DNA of 64,000 nt, from positions 62,001-126,000 of the forward strand of contig NC_023033.1 of assembly GCF_000505665.1 (NCBI RefSeq), given 5' to 3'. Position 1 is the first letter of the stretch, and every line of letters begins with the position of its first letter. This DNA is from Thermosynechococcus sp. NK55a (GTDB lineage Bacteria; Cyanobacteriota; Cyanobacteriia; Thermosynechococcales; Thermosynechococcaceae). Shown in pieces: positions 38,849-48,428 of this stretch. The position numbers were made by a program, and so were the translations under genes. The notes below the pieces were generated by a model. The model saw only the letters and a list, made by a program, of their open reading frames with translations. It did not search any database and was not told the DNA's origin.

Positions 38849-39006
38849 GCGAGGTATCGCTCCATTAACGCAATCACTGTATTAGACAGGACATCAGCAA
38901 CAGTGGTTCAAAACCCTTGGCAGTAGGGTTTGCTAGAATTTGGGAAACAATTGCCGCCACCGGCTGGACTATACTAAACGTCGGATGCTCTGACAGGGAA
39001 CTGGCC

Positions 39007-39666
39007 GTGAATATCGCTGAAATTTTTAACCGTGGTGGCTTGGCCATGTGGCCACTACTCATCCTCTCGATCTTGACCTTAGGCACCATTTTTGAGCGGC
39101 TTTGGTTTTGGGGTATGGTTCTCCGAGGAGAAACCAAACTGGCGGAGCAAATTCTGGATGCCGCTCGCCACGATTGGCAAGAGGCGCTTGAGTTAGCGGC
39201 AAATGCCTGTGATCAACCCATTGGGCGCTTCCTCTACACTCCTTTACAACTGATTGACACCAACCCAGAAATCTTTCGCTTGGCTCTAGAGGCTGCAGCT
39301 GATGAGGAACTAAGTGCTATGCGGCGGGGCGAGAAGGTCCTAGAGGCAACGATTACGATGGCACCTCTACTGGGTTTATTGGGAACAGTCCTAGGTCTAA
39401 TTAATGCCCTCAGTTCTATTCGCTTGGGGGATATTGGCACACCCGCAACCATGGGGGTAGGTCTCGGCATTAGTGAGGCCTTAATTAGTACCGCCTCTGG
39501 CTTGGTGGTCGCGATTATTGCCCTTGCCTTTCAGCGGCTCTTTCAAGCTTTTCTGTTGCAGCAGGCACAAATTTTTCGTCGCACTGGCAATGAATTAGAA
39601 CTCACCTATCGCCAAGCATGGCTTGAGCAGCGGATCAAAGGGGAACCTGAAAAAACATTGTTCTAA
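39007..39666 (+). CDS. ExbB/TolQ/MotA-family proton-channel protein
   Basis: Inner-membrane protein of 220 residues starting at GTG 39007, preceded by AGGGA; the frame runs upstream to 38917 but those codons overlap the promoter region (TATACT). Three membrane segments are visible: AMWPLLILSILTLGTIFERL, then TMAPLLGLLGTVLGLINAL, then ISTASGLVVAIIALAFQRLF. The GLLGTVLG motif is the family hallmark. ExbB proteins form proton-driven complexes with ExbD to power outer-membrane transport, but no exbD is adjacent, so the partner must be elsewhere. It is divergent from the ECF sigma gene. Confidence 0.85.
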   Translation: MNIAEIFNRGGLAMWPLLILSILTLGTIFERLWFWGMVLRGETKLAEQILDAARHDWQEALELAANACDQPIGRFLYTPLQLIDTNPEIFRLALEAAADEELSAMRRGEKVLEATITMAPLLGLLGTVLGLINALSSIRLGDIGTPATMGVGLGISEALISTASGLVVAIIALAFQRLFQAFLLQQAQIFRRTGNELELTYRQAWLEQRIKGEPEKTLF

Positions 39667-39737
39667 CTCAAGGTCTATTTTTGCATTTGGATTACCCGCA
39701 ACTCAAAAATCCTAGGGGTAGGGTGAACTAAAATCGT

Positions 39738-39743
39738 TATAAT
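39738..39743 (+). promoter_or_regulatory. candidate -10 box of the DUF3110 gene
   Basis: TATAAT 29 bases upstream of the DUF3110 start (39773), in the short gap after the exbB-like gene. No convincing -35 partner was found. Confidence 0.35.
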
Positions 39744-39772
39744 CGCTGTTGAGATTTCATTGGCGAGGCATC

Positions 39773-40174
39773 ATGCGCGTTTACGTGTTGCTCTATAATC
39801 CCGGGACTGAAAATGAGGGCATTCATTCTCTGCAACTGGGCGATCGCAACCTTATTCTGATGTTTGAAAGCGAAGACGATGCCAATCGCTACGCCATGCT
39901 CCTAGAGGCACAGGATTTTCATCCCCCCAGCGTCGTTCCCATTGATGCCAAGGAGGTTGAGGACTTTTGTGAATCCTCAGGCTATAGCTGTCACTTGGTT
40001 CCCGAGGGATTTGTGCCGACAAACGAGGCTGAGCGTCTCTTCTTGGCGCCCCCCGAACGCAATGTTGAAGAAACCGACTGGGAACTGGAAAATCGCGTGC
40101 CGCCCGCTGCGGAGAGTGAGTTCTCCGAAAGTGAGCTGAATCGCCTGCGTCAACAATTTGAAAAGCTCCTGTAG
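39773..40174 (+). CDS. DUF3110 protein
   Basis: Protein of 133 residues from ATG 39773 (GCGAGG before it), belonging by recognition to DUF3110, a family of unknown function widespread in cyanobacteria and plastid lineages. Features: the N-terminal RVYVLLYNPGTENEGIHSLQLGDRN, an MFESEDDANRYAMLLEAQDFHPP segment, and an acidic C-terminal tail (ETDWELENRVPPAAESEFSES). The compact N-terminal part resembles small alpha/beta ligand-binding folds. The GT2 gene starts directly after its stop with no gap. Confidence 0.85.
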   Translation: MRVYVLLYNPGTENEGIHSLQLGDRNLILMFESEDDANRYAMLLEAQDFHPPSVVPIDAKEVEDFCESSGYSCHLVPEGFVPTNEAERLFLAPPERNVEETDWELENRVPPAAESEFSESELNRLRQQFEKLL

Positions 40175-41272
40175 ATGGTGCGGGTTTCTGCCTGTCTGAT
40201 TGTCAAAGATGAAGCTGCCCATTTGGCACGCTGTCTGGGCAGTGTTCAGCCCTGGGTGGATGAAATTGTTGTTGTGGACACTGGCTCCAGGGATGAGACG
40301 CCGGCGATCGCTCGCCAGTTTACGGAGCGCATCTTTACTTTTCCTTGGCAGGATGATTTTGCCGCCGCTCGTAATTACTCCCTAGAACAGGCGACGGGCG
40401 ATTGGATTTTAGTGATGGATGCCGATGAGGTGCTCGTGACATTGCAGGAGCCGCCTGTGCCCCTCGGACAGCAATTGGAGGGCAGTACCTTCACCGCCTA
40501 CCAACTCCTACGGCGGGAAATCGGCACGGGGGAGCAATTTTCGGACTTTGCCATTGTGCGGCTCTTTCGCAATTTGCCAACACTGCGCTATCAGGGGCGC
40601 TTCCATGAGCAGTTGGTTTCCACAGCCACAGCATCCCTGACCATTGGTACTCTGGAAACCCTGCGCATTGATCACTATGGCTATCAACCTGCCCAAATTC
40701 AGGCCAAGATGCGCGATCGCAACATCCCGATTTTGGAGCGCATCCGTGCCAGCGAAGGTCTGCCTTTGAATCTCCTTTTTGCCTTGGCAGATATGTACCA
40801 GGCGGTGAATAATCCTGCCGGAGCGGAGAACTGCTACCAGGAACTCTTTGACCGCCTACTGCCTCACCTCCTCAGCGGCCAACTGCCTGAGAATGCCCCC
40901 GGTGCCCTGCCGGAAATGCTCAATCAACTGGGACGGCGCCTCTTGGCCACAGGGGATCACGATACCTTGCAACTGCTGTGTCAGCAAGGTTTGGCTTGGT
41001 TTCCCACCTATCCTCCCCTCAATGATTTGGCCGGTCGCTGGCTGATGACCTTGGGATTTCCTTTGGGGGCAACGGCCTACTTTCAGTATTGCCTTGAACT
41101 GGGGCGCACCAATAGCTACAGCAAACAGATGATTTTTCCTTTGGGTTATGTGCGGGAAATTGCCGCCGAACAATTGGGGCATGCCTATGAAGCCTTGGGC
41201 GATCGCGAGCGGGCGACGGCGGCCTTTGCCCAAGCAGCAGCCTTTCGCCAGGGGAAGGAGGATCACCCATAA
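40175..41272 (+). CDS. GT2 glycosyltransferase with C-terminal TPR-like helices
   Basis: Inverting family-2 glycosyltransferase of 365 residues. The GT-A domain is at the N-terminus: SACLIVKDEAAHLARCLGSV, EIVVVDTGSRDETPAIARQF and the DXD-type GDWILVMDADEVL, where DAD binds the nucleotide-sugar metal. From about residue 200 the protein is helical with TPR-like pairs (LNLLFALADMYQAVNNPAGAENCYQELF; AAEQLGHAYEALGDRERATAAFAQAA). Such fusions are common in cyanobacterial polysaccharide synthesis. Acceptor and sugar cannot be told. Start ATG follows the DUF3110 stop directly, implying coupled translation. Confidence 0.88.
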   Translation: MVRVSACLIVKDEAAHLARCLGSVQPWVDEIVVVDTGSRDETPAIARQFTERIFTFPWQDDFAAARNYSLEQATGDWILVMDADEVLVTLQEPPVPLGQQLEGSTFTAYQLLRREIGTGEQFSDFAIVRLFRNLPTLRYQGRFHEQLVSTATASLTIGTLETLRIDHYGYQPAQIQAKMRDRNIPILERIRASEGLPLNLLFALADMYQAVNNPAGAENCYQELFDRLLPHLLSGQLPENAPGALPEMLNQLGRRLLATGDHDTLQLLCQQGLAWFPTYPPLNDLAGRWLMTLGFPLGATAYFQYCLELGRTNSYSKQMIFPLGYVREIAAEQLGHAYEALGDRERATAAFAQAAAFRQGKEDHP

Positions 41273-41282
41273 AAAACAAAAC

Positions 41283-41320
41283 AGTTAAAAAATAAAAAGT
41301 GCCGCTGTGACCAACGGCAC
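41283..41320 (-). terminator. rho-independent terminator after the DUF4278 gene
   Basis: On the minus strand the stem GTGCCG/CGGCAC (41299-41304 with 41315-41320) is followed by TTTTTATTTTTTAA. It lies 28 bases downstream of the DUF4278 stop and also faces the end of the GT2 gene. Confidence 0.75.
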
Positions 41321-41348
41321 CACCGTTTGGGTTTCGGTGATCCAAACC

Positions 41349-41723
41349 TTAGGCAAATTGCTGCCACTCTTCTTCTAGCAGCCTGATGAGCTCTTTGTTG
41401 CCCTGACTCCGGGCCACTTGCAGCCGCCGCTCCAGGGTTTTCAGAATCGCATGGCGATGGGCTTCGACCCAGGACTCGCGCTTACGCTGCGGCAGTACAG
41501 AAGGGGCAGCACTCACCCTTGGAGCGGTTGTGGCCGCTGGCTCCCGGTTGGTTTGGTAGGTCACCCCCCGCCAGCAGAGAACATGATTGGGTTGAGGAAC
41601 AGTTTCAGCCGCCTTCTGCCCCACCCATTGGGCGCCTCGGTAGAGACCCTTGGCCCCTGATTCAATAAGGGGAATGTGCTGCTCAGAAGTTTCGTATTTA
41701 GCGCCGCGATAGATTAGTTGCAT
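41349..41723 (-). CDS. DUF4278 protein
   Basis: Protein of 124 residues. The N-terminus MQLIYRGAKYETSE and an internal copy VLCWRGVTYQTNRE show the repeated YRG.xY pattern of DUF4278, a small cyanobacterial family of unknown function. The C-terminal half is a charged helix (LKTLERRLQVARSQGNKELIRLLEEEWQQF). It is divergent from the UvrD-like gene and has its own terminator. No functional context. Confidence 0.85.
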   Translation of the reverse strand: MQLIYRGAKYETSEQHIPLIESGAKGLYRGAQWVGQKAAETVPQPNHVLCWRGVTYQTNREPAATTAPRVSAAPSVLPQRKRESWVEAHRHAILKTLERRLQVARSQGNKELIRLLEEEWQQFA

Positions 41724-41897
41724 AATTAAATCAAGGCTCCTCGGTGCGTCTTATTGACTTGTCTTTAAGCGTTTAGGTGGTCTATCTGAAGGAACAACCT
41801 GTCCCTAACTTTCTGTATTCTATTATACGATTTTTCGGTATTCATCCGGTAAACGCCAGTTTTTTAATAAATCTTTTGCTCTCCTAATGGTTTTCCT

Positions 41898-44216
41898 ATG
41901 AACTTGTTGCCACTCTCCCCCACGGTGACTCACCTCCTAGGGACACTACGTCCGGGTCAACGGGAAATCAGTGAATGGCAAGGGGGAATGCTGGCCGTCG
42001 CGGCAGTGCCGGGAGCGGGCAAATCCCACGGCATGGCGGTAGGGGCAGCGATCGCCATCGCTCGGGAAAAGCTCCATCAACAGCGGCAACTGGTGGTAGT
42101 CACCTACAGTCGTTCGGCTGCCGCCAATATCAAGGTGCGCATCCGCAAGTACCTACGGGAAATGGGGCTGCCCCGCAATGGTTTTAGTGTGCAGACCCTC
42201 CACAGTTTGGCCTTGAAAATTGCCACCAGCCACCCCACAGCGGGTCTGCGTTTGAGGGGTGAAAACTTAATGAGTGAGCATGAGCAGCGACGCCTCTGTG
42301 TCACCTGTGTCAAGGAGTGGGCGCGATCGCACCCCGATATCCTCGAGCAACTCATCCGAGGCTGCGATACCAGTCCCCTGAGCGACGTTGAACACGATGG
42401 CCGCAAAAGTGCACTGTTGACCGACATCTTGGTGAAGTTGGCGCAGACCGTTATTGGCAGTGCCCGCAGTATGGCTTTGATGCCCCATGATCTGCGGCAG
42501 TTGTCCCAGCAGTTGTGCTCCCAAGGTGCAGCCGAAGCAGGACCCTACCCTTTTTTAGAGATTGGTGCCGACCTTTTGGAACTGTACCAGAACCATCTGG
42601 CGCAGCGGGGGCAAATTGACTACGATGAAATGATTTTGGCAGCTGTTCAACTCCTAGAGGGCGATCGCCAGTACCGCCACGAATGGCAACAGCGAGTGTA
42701 TGCCGTCTTTGAGGATGAAGCTCAAGACTCAACCCCCCTGCAATCGCGGTTACTGCGGCTTTTAGCCGAGGACCCCACCACCGGACAAGTTCATTTTGTG
42801 CGGGTGGGGGATCCGAACCAAGCCATTAACTCCACCTTTACGGCTGCCGATCCCCTATTTTTCAATGAATTTTGTAACGAGTGTGCCCAGAAGGGGGCTT
42901 TCTATGAAATGACCCAAGCGGGGCGATCCACCCCTTTGATCATTCGCGTCGCTAACTATTTGGTGCGATGGGCGAATTGGGCACTCAAAGATCAAGAACC
43001 CCCCTTCCGTGACCAAGCCATTCAGTGTGTGTCGCCGCCGAGTTTGGAACCGGGGGCCAACCCACCCCCCTGGGGACAAGGGGTAGAAATTGTCCGACCG
43101 CCAACGGTTGTTGAGACGGTTAAACATCTGGCGCAGCGCATTTCTCAGGTGTTGGCGGCGCATCCAGAGGCTTCAGTGGCGGTGCTGGTGCGCACTAACC
43201 GCCAGGCTGAATTTGTTGCCGATGTCTTGCGATCGCCCACTGACTTCAACCTTGATATTGACCTTTGGGCGCAAGGAATTCCGCTGCTGGATGTGGCCGG
43301 CATCGAACGGCGATCGCAGGTGCCCAAGGAATTGCTGGACATTCTCTACTTTCTCCACTGTCCCTATTCTCCCGCAGCGGTCAAGGCAGCCCTAACGGTG
43401 CTTCAGGAGCGCAAACGCATTCCACCCCAAAATTTGGATCGCTTGGCAGCTCAGCCAGAGGTCTTCCTCTACCCCGGTCCTTTAGACCCCCCTGCCGAGG
43501 AACCGGTGCTCAAGGCACGCCAACACTGCCAACGCCTCCTCAAAGCCCGCCTAGAGCTGTCTCTATTTCCCTTGATCACCTACTGCGCTCAGGAATTGGG
43601 CTATGACGCCGCTGAATTGGCCACTGCCGATCGCCTGATCTGGGAATTGACCCAGCAGGAACCAACGCAACTGTGGGAGCGTATCTATCCCCGTTGGCAA
43701 GAATTGGTGGCAGCGGATCGCTTTCAAGCGGTGGAGATGGAAGATCTCCATAGCCGCTTAGTGCGATCGGGTCAGGTGACCATTATGACGATGCATCGCG
43801 CCAAGGGTCTGGATTGGGATGCGGTTTTTGTCCCTTTTTTAGAGGAAACAACCCTCCCCGGTAAGAGTTGGGTTGCTGCCAATGCTAAGTTCCTCAGTTC
43901 TGACGTGGATTTTATAGACGTGGTGCGATCGCAACTGCGGGCCTACGGCCATAACCAGCCACTGCCCAACTGGCAAACTGCCTACAAAAAAGCCACAGCC
44001 GCCAAAACCGCCGAGGAATATCGCCTGCTCTACGTCGCCATGACCCGTGCCAAGCGCCTCCTGTGGCTAGCGGCTGCCCAGCAAGCTCCCTTTCACTGGC
44101 AAAACTTTAATTGGCGAGGGTTTTATCAACTGCAGGACAGTCCCCCTTGTCCTTTTATCGAAGACCTTCAGAGAAAGTTAAAGGCCCATGCAGCAGCTAC
44201 TCCCGGCGATCGCTAA
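41898..44216 (+). CDS. UvrD/Rep-family superfamily 1 DNA helicase
   Basis: ATP-dependent 3'-5' helicase of 772 residues. Motifs in order: Walker [10 protein letters not shown] (about residue 35), Ia [17 protein letters not shown] with EDEAQD (about residue 275), [43 protein letters not shown] and [18 protein letters not shown]. The 2B region is compact. It lacks the typical UvrD C-terminus and resembles cyanobacterial UvrD-like proteins rather than PcrA. Probably acts in repair or clearing of protein-bound DNA. Its 3' end overlaps convergently with ccmP by 20 bases. Confidence 0.9.
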   Translation: MNLLPLSPTVTHLLGTLRPGQREISEWQGGMLAVAAVPGAGKSHGMAVGAAIAIAREKLHQQRQLVVVTYSRSAAANIKVRIRKYLREMGLPRNGFSVQTLHSLALKIATSHPTAGLRLRGENLMSEHEQRRLCVTCVKEWARSHPDILEQLIRGCDTSPLSDVEHDGRKSALLTDILVKLAQTVIGSARSMALMPHDLRQLSQQLCSQGAAEAGPYPFLEIGADLLELYQNHLAQRGQIDYDEMILAAVQLLEGDRQYRHEWQQRVYAVFEDEAQDSTPLQSRLLRLLAEDPTTGQVHFVRVGDPNQAINSTFTAADPLFFNEFCNECAQKGAFYEMTQAGRSTPLIIRVANYLVRWANWALKDQEPPFRDQAIQCVSPPSLEPGANPPPWGQGVEIVRPPTVVETVKHLAQRISQVLAAHPEASVAVLVRTNRQAEFVADVLRSPTDFNLDIDLWAQGIPLLDVAGIERRSQVPKELLDILYFLHCPYSPAAVKAALTVLQERKRIPPQNLDRLAAQPEVFLYPGPLDPPAEEPVLKARQHCQRLLKARLELSLFPLITYCAQELGYDAAELATADRLIWELTQQEPTQLWERIYPRWQELVAADRFQAVEMEDLHSRLVRSGQVTIMTMHRAKGLDWDAVFVPFLEETTLPGKSWVAANAKFLSSDVDFIDVVRSQLRAYGHNQPLPNWQTAYKKATAAKTAEEYRLLYVAMTRAKRLLWLAAAQQAPFHWQNFNWRGFYQLQDSPPCPFIEDLQRKLKAHAAATPGDR

Positions 44217-44835
44217 AACTATCGCGCCCCGGTAAGCGTTCCATGGCGGCCAAGACTGCCCGTTCCGCCGCCAGAATATCCCGCTCTGCCCCCCCCAAAA
44301 AGAGACGACCAAAGCTGCCCACAGCGGAAATCTGCAAAATATTAATCAGTGCTGCCTTTTCAGCCTCATTCGCTGCCAGTGCCGCATAGGCTGCCGGTTC
44401 CACCTCAAAGACATAGAGGGTTTGTCCTGCCAGGATCATGTTGCCCCGGCGGGAGCGGTTAATCAGTTGGGTGTGGTGGGCATCAATGTTGCGAATCACT
44501 TGACTCGAAATCACCCGTGGCCGCAAGCAATCCTGGACCCGAGCGCCAATGGCATCTAAAATGGCCTGTCCTGCTGCCCGCACTTCCCCCTGATTGCCCG
44601 AATGCACCTCCAGTAGTCCGTAGAGTCGCTCGATGAATAAGACTCCCGGCCGCACCACCGCAGACTTCAGGGCAATATCCAAAAGGCGGTTCACATCAAT
44701 CCCCGGTGAAATCTCCACCCAAAGGGAGCAGTCCCCCGGCAACGGCAAAAACCCCTGGGCCACGGTTCCCAAATAGGCCGCGTGTTGCGGTTGGATCGAA
44801 TCGAGATAGACATAACTGCGCAGATCAACGCCCAA
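44197..44835 (-). CDS. ccmP: carboxysome shell protein CcmP (tandem BMC domain)
   Basis: Beta-carboxysome shell protein of 212 residues with two fused BMC domains, expected to form trimers (pseudohexamers) that stack and gate a large pore. Domain 1 opens with [34 protein letters not shown]; domain 2 includes [36 protein letters not shown] and [13 protein letters not shown]. The start is a TTG at 44835 with TAGGA before it, matching the family MGVxLRSY start. It stands apart from any ccmKLMNO cluster, and its 3' end overlaps the convergent uvrD-like gene by 20 bases. Confidence 0.92.
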   Translation of the reverse strand: MGVDLRSYVYLDSIQPQHAAYLGTVAQGFLPLPGDCSLWVEISPGIDVNRLLDIALKSAVVRPGVLFIERLYGLLEVHSGNQGEVRAAGQAILDAIGARVQDCLRPRVISSQVIRNIDAHHTQLINRSRRGNMILAGQTLYVFEVEPAAYAALAANEAEKAALINILQISAVGSFGRLFLGGAERDILAAERAVLAAMERLPGRDSFSDRRE

Positions 44836-44882
44836 TGTGGTGGATTCCTAACGCGCCAGTACCCATGATCGCCGAAAATTCC

Positions 44883-45572
44883 CTAGGACAATAGCCGTTG
44901 AAGGCGTGGATCGGTAAAGTCCTCAATACAGACCTCTGCCCCTGCGGCTTGAAGGGTCATTGCCGATTGCGTTGTCAACACTCCCCAGCAGAGCATCCCT
45001 GCCCGCACCGCTGCCATAACGCCCGCCACGGCATCCTCAAAGACAAGACAATGCTGCGGCACCACCTGTAACCGCTCCGCCACCAGTAGATAGCATTCTG
45101 GATCGGGCTTGCCCCGCTGCACATCCTGCTCCATCACCACCGTATCGAAAAAGTAACCCACCCCTTCACAGGAGAGCACCAATTCCACATTGGCGGCACA
45201 GGCGGAGGTGCCCAAGCCCAAGCGGTAGCCTTTTTCCTTGGCACTTTTGAGAAAGGGCAATAACCCCGGCAACAGTTCCAAATGGGGTGCTAGCAGTTCC
45301 CGAAAGACCGCCTCTTTCCCCGCGCCCCAACGCTCTATTTCCGCTTCGCTCAGCGATCGCCCTAGAAGTTCTGGCAAGAGTTCCGCATTGCGTTTGCCCC
45401 CCATATGCCGCAGGTGTTCTAGGTTGATGTGCTGCCGCAGTTCAGGGGTGCGATCCACATAGACGCGCCAAGCCTCCAGGTGATAGGGCATCGTATGGCA
45501 GATGACCCCATCCATGTCGAAAATCAGGGCACGCTGGGAGGGTTCAACGGCGAAAAACTGGGAAAAATTAGC
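44883..45572 (-). CDS. HAD-superfamily hydrolase, beta-phosphoglucomutase-like
   Basis: HAD hydrolase of about 229 residues from ATG 45572. Motif I DMDGVICHT (Asp nucleophile pair), a helical cap (residues about 30-90), motif II Thr/Ser in GLGTSACA, motif III Lys in GKPDPECY, and motif IV FEDAVAGVMAA. The cap type and motif spacing resemble beta-phosphoglucomutase and related sugar-phosphate phosphatases, but the substrate is unknown. In-frame upstream codons to 45683 look non-family. It lies downstream of the divergent clpC promoter region. Confidence 0.8.
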   Translation of the reverse strand, partial: ANFSQFFAVEPSQRALIFDMDGVICHTMPYHLEAWRVYVDRTPELRQHINLEHLRHMGGKRNAELLPELLGRSLSEAEIERWGAGKEAVFRELLAPHLELLPGLLPFLKSAKEKGYRLGLGTSACAANVELVLSCEGVGYFFDTVVMEQDVQRGKPDPECYLLVAERLQVVPQHCLVFEDAVAGVMAAVRAGMLCWGVLTTQSAMTLQAAGAEVCIEDFTDPRLQRLLS

Positions 45573-45726
45573 CATTGTGGAAAATTTGGGCATCAGCAAG
45601 TGTAGTCTATCGCCTTTTGAGCCTAGGGAGGCTGACCAATTCATCAATGGAATATTGCCGCAGGACAGCCCACAAAATCTCAATTAAAATACGGGCAACC
45701 ACACCTGCAAAAAATAAGTCAACATC

Positions 45727-45748
45727 TATAGTAAGAGTATAGTAAGAG
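45727..45748. repeat. tandem 11-mer TATAGTAAGAG x2 upstream of clpC
   Basis: Two perfect adjacent copies of TATAGTAAGAG between the divergent HAD and clpC genes, again spaced by one helical turn. Candidate regulator site. Confidence 0.5.
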
Positions 45749-45815
45749 TACAGCCCTGTATCTGGGCTATGCCATAGGGTAGGTCAAGGGACGTTGATCC
45801 TGTTTAAGAGTGGAT

Positions 45816-45844
45816 TTGACGGTTCTGAGTCGGGTCCATATTTT
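45816..45844 (+). promoter_or_regulatory. sigma-70-type promoter of clpC
   Basis: TTGACG and TATTTT separated by 17 bases, about 95 bases upstream of the clpC start. Spacing is ideal and the -35 box is near consensus. The remainder of the 367-base gap holds the tandem 11-mer and no gene. Confidence 0.5.
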
Positions 45845-45939
45845 GGAAAAAGGGCTGTAAATTGGCATACAAAAACACGCCAAAGTGGACGTGTTAAGAT
45901 GAGTGTTACCAGCACGCAGGAGCCATTAGGGGAAGGGTC

Positions 45940-48414
45940 ATGTTTGAACGCTTTACAGAAAAAGCCATTAAAGTCATCATGCTGGCACAGGAAGAGGCTC
46001 GCCGCCTCGGCCACAACTTTGTCGGTACCGAACAAATTCTCCTCGGACTGATTGGTGAAGGTACCGGTGTGGCTGCCAAGGTTCTACGTTCCATGGGCGT
46101 GAACCTCAAGGATGCCCGCATCGAAGTGGAAAAAATTATTGGCCGCGGGTCTGGTTTTGTCGCCGTGGAGATTCCCTTTACCCCCCGTGCCAAGCGAGTG
46201 TTAGAACTCTCCCTTGAAGAAGCCCGCCAACTGGGTCACAACTACATTGGTACCGAACACCTCCTGTTGGGACTGATTCGCGAAGGGGAAGGGGTTGCCG
46301 CCCGCGTCCTTGAAAATTTGGGTGTTGATCTCTCGAAAGTGCGCACTCAAGTGATTCGGATGCTGGGTGAAACCGCAGAAGTGACCGCTGGGGCTAGCCA
46401 AGGACGTACCAAAACGCCGACGCTGGACGAATTTGGTGCAAACCTCACCCAGATGGCTATTGAGGGCAAGCTAGATCCCGTGGTGGGTCGGCAAAAAGAA
46501 ATTGAGCGGGTGATTCAAATTCTGGGTCGTCGCACCAAAAATAACCCCGTGCTGATCGGTGAACCGGGGGTGGGTAAAACCGCGATTGCTGAAGGCCTTG
46601 CCCAGCGCATTGCCAACAAAGATGTCCCCGACATTCTTGAAGACAAGCGGGTGGTCACCCTCGATATCGGTCTTTTGGTGGCAGGCACGAAGTACCGGGG
46701 TGAATTTGAAGAGCGGCTGAAAAAGATCATGGATGAAATCCGCCAAGCCGGTAACGTGATCTTAGTGATTGACGAGGTGCACACGTTAATTGGGGCTGGG
46801 GCGGCTGAGGGTGCCATTGATGCAGCAAATATCCTCAAACCCGCCCTGGCGCGCGGTGAGTTGCAGTGCATTGGGGCCACTACTTTGGATGAGTACCGCA
46901 AACACATTGAGCGGGATGCTGCCTTGGAGCGGCGCTTCCAACCGGTAATGGTGGGTGAGCCCTCCGTTGAGGAAACCATTGAGATTCTCTACGGCCTGCG
47001 GGAACGCTATGAGAAGCACCACAAACTGAAAATTTCCGATGAAGCCCTTGAGGCGGCAGCGAAGCTGTCCGATCGCTACATTAGCGATCGCTATCTACCC
47101 GACAAAGCCATTGACCTCATTGACGAAGCGGGCTCACGGGTGCGCCTGATTAACTCGCAACTACCGCCTGCGGCCAAGGAACTGGATCGCGAATTGCGGC
47201 AGGTGCTCAAAGAAAAAGACGATGCCGTGCGGGCCCAAAACTTTGACAAAGCGGGTGAACTGCGCGATCGCGAGATGGAACTAAAAGCGCAAATCCGCGC
47301 CATTGCCCAGCAGAAAAAAGCCGAAATCGCCAACGGTGAAGAGGAAACCCCCGTCGTCACCGAAGAGGACATTGCCCACATTGTGGCCTCTTGGACGGGC
47401 GTGCCCGTTAGCAAGCTCACCGAAAGCGAGTCGGAAAAACTGCTGCACATGGAGGAGACCTTGCACCAGCGGGTCATTGGCCAAGATGAAGCAGTAAAAG
47501 CGATCTCCCGCGCCATTCGCCGTGCCCGTGTCGGTCTCAAAAATCCCAATCGTCCAATTGCCAGCTTTATCTTCTCTGGGCCAACCGGTGTCGGTAAAAC
47601 CGAGTTAACGAAAGCCTTGGCGGCCTACTTCTTTGGCTCTGAAGAGGCGATGATCCGCTTGGATATGTCCGAATACATGGAGCGGCATACCGTCTCCAAG
47701 CTCATCGGTTCGCCCCCCGGCTATGTTGGCTACAACGAGGGCGGTCAGCTCACCGAAGCCGTGCGGCGGCGTCCCTATACGGTGGTGCTCTTCGATGAAA
47801 TCGAGAAAGCTCACCCCGATGTCTTTAACCTACTGCTGCAAATCCTGGAGGATGGCCGTCTGACTGACTCCAAGGGGCGTACCGTTGACTTCAAGAATAC
47901 CCTCTTGATCATGACCTCGAACATTGGCTCGAAGGTGATTGAGAAGGGGGCGGCTGGCCTTGGCTTTGAGTTTGGCACTGAGGATGCGGCTGAATCCCAA
48001 TACAATCGCATTCGCTCCTTGGTGAATGAGGAACTGAAGCAATACTTCCGCCCTGAATTCCTCAACCGCCTTGATGAGATTATTGTCTTCCGTCAATTGA
48101 CGAAGGACGAAGTCAAGCAAATTGCCGACATTCTCCTCAAGGAAGTGTTCTCGCGCCTCACAGAAAAAGGCATTACCTTGGAGGTGACTGAACGCTTCAA
48201 GGAACGGCTCATTGATGAGGGCTACAACCCCAGCTATGGAGCCCGGCCCCTGCGGCGGGCAATTATGCGCCTTTTGGAGGACACCTTGGCTGAGGAAATG
48301 CTCTCTGGCCGCATCCGCGAAGGTGACACTGCCCTCATTGATGTGGATGAATCCGGTCAAGTGAAGATCCAAGCTCAACCTCGGCGTGAGCTATTGCCCC
48401 AGGCGGTTGAGTAG
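45940..48414 (+). CDS. clpC: ATP-dependent Clp protease ATP-binding subunit ClpC
   Basis: AAA+ unfoldase of 824 residues working with ClpP/ClpR, in cytosol and near thylakoids, essential in cyanobacteria. Order: two Clp_N repeats (1-140), AAA-1 with GEPGVGKT and sensor segments, a UVR/middle domain ([25 protein letters not shown], about 425-455), AAA-2 with [16 protein letters not shown] and [16 protein letters not shown], then the ClpB D2-small domain ([13 protein letters not shown]). The UVR motif and length mark it as ClpC, not ClpB. The propeller-transglutaminase gene starts 14 bases later and is probably co-transcribed. Confidence 0.97.
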   Translation: MFERFTEKAIKVIMLAQEEARRLGHNFVGTEQILLGLIGEGTGVAAKVLRSMGVNLKDARIEVEKIIGRGSGFVAVEIPFTPRAKRVLELSLEEARQLGHNYIGTEHLLLGLIREGEGVAARVLENLGVDLSKVRTQVIRMLGETAEVTAGASQGRTKTPTLDEFGANLTQMAIEGKLDPVVGRQKEIERVIQILGRRTKNNPVLIGEPGVGKTAIAEGLAQRIANKDVPDILEDKRVVTLDIGLLVAGTKYRGEFEERLKKIMDEIRQAGNVILVIDEVHTLIGAGAAEGAIDAANILKPALARGELQCIGATTLDEYRKHIERDAALERRFQPVMVGEPSVEETIEILYGLRERYEKHHKLKISDEALEAAAKLSDRYISDRYLPDKAIDLIDEAGSRVRLINSQLPPAAKELDRELRQVLKEKDDAVRAQNFDKAGELRDREMELKAQIRAIAQQKKAEIANGEEETPVVTEEDIAHIVASWTGVPVSKLTESESEKLLHMEETLHQRVIGQDEAVKAISRAIRRARVGLKNPNRPIASFIFSGPTGVGKTELTKALAAYFFGSEEAMIRLDMSEYMERHTVSKLIGSPPGYVGYNEGGQLTEAVRRRPYTVVLFDEIEKAHPDVFNLLLQILEDGRLTDSKGRTVDFKNTLLIMTSNIGSKVIEKGAAGLGFEFGTEDAAESQYNRIRSLVNEELKQYFRPEFLNRLDEIIVFRQLTKDEVKQIADILLKEVFSRLTEKGITLEVTERFKERLIDEGYNPSYGARPLRRAIMRLLEDTLAEEMLSGRIREGDTALIDVDESGQVKIQAQPRRELLPQAVE

Positions 48415-48428
48415 GGTATTTGCTGCCT

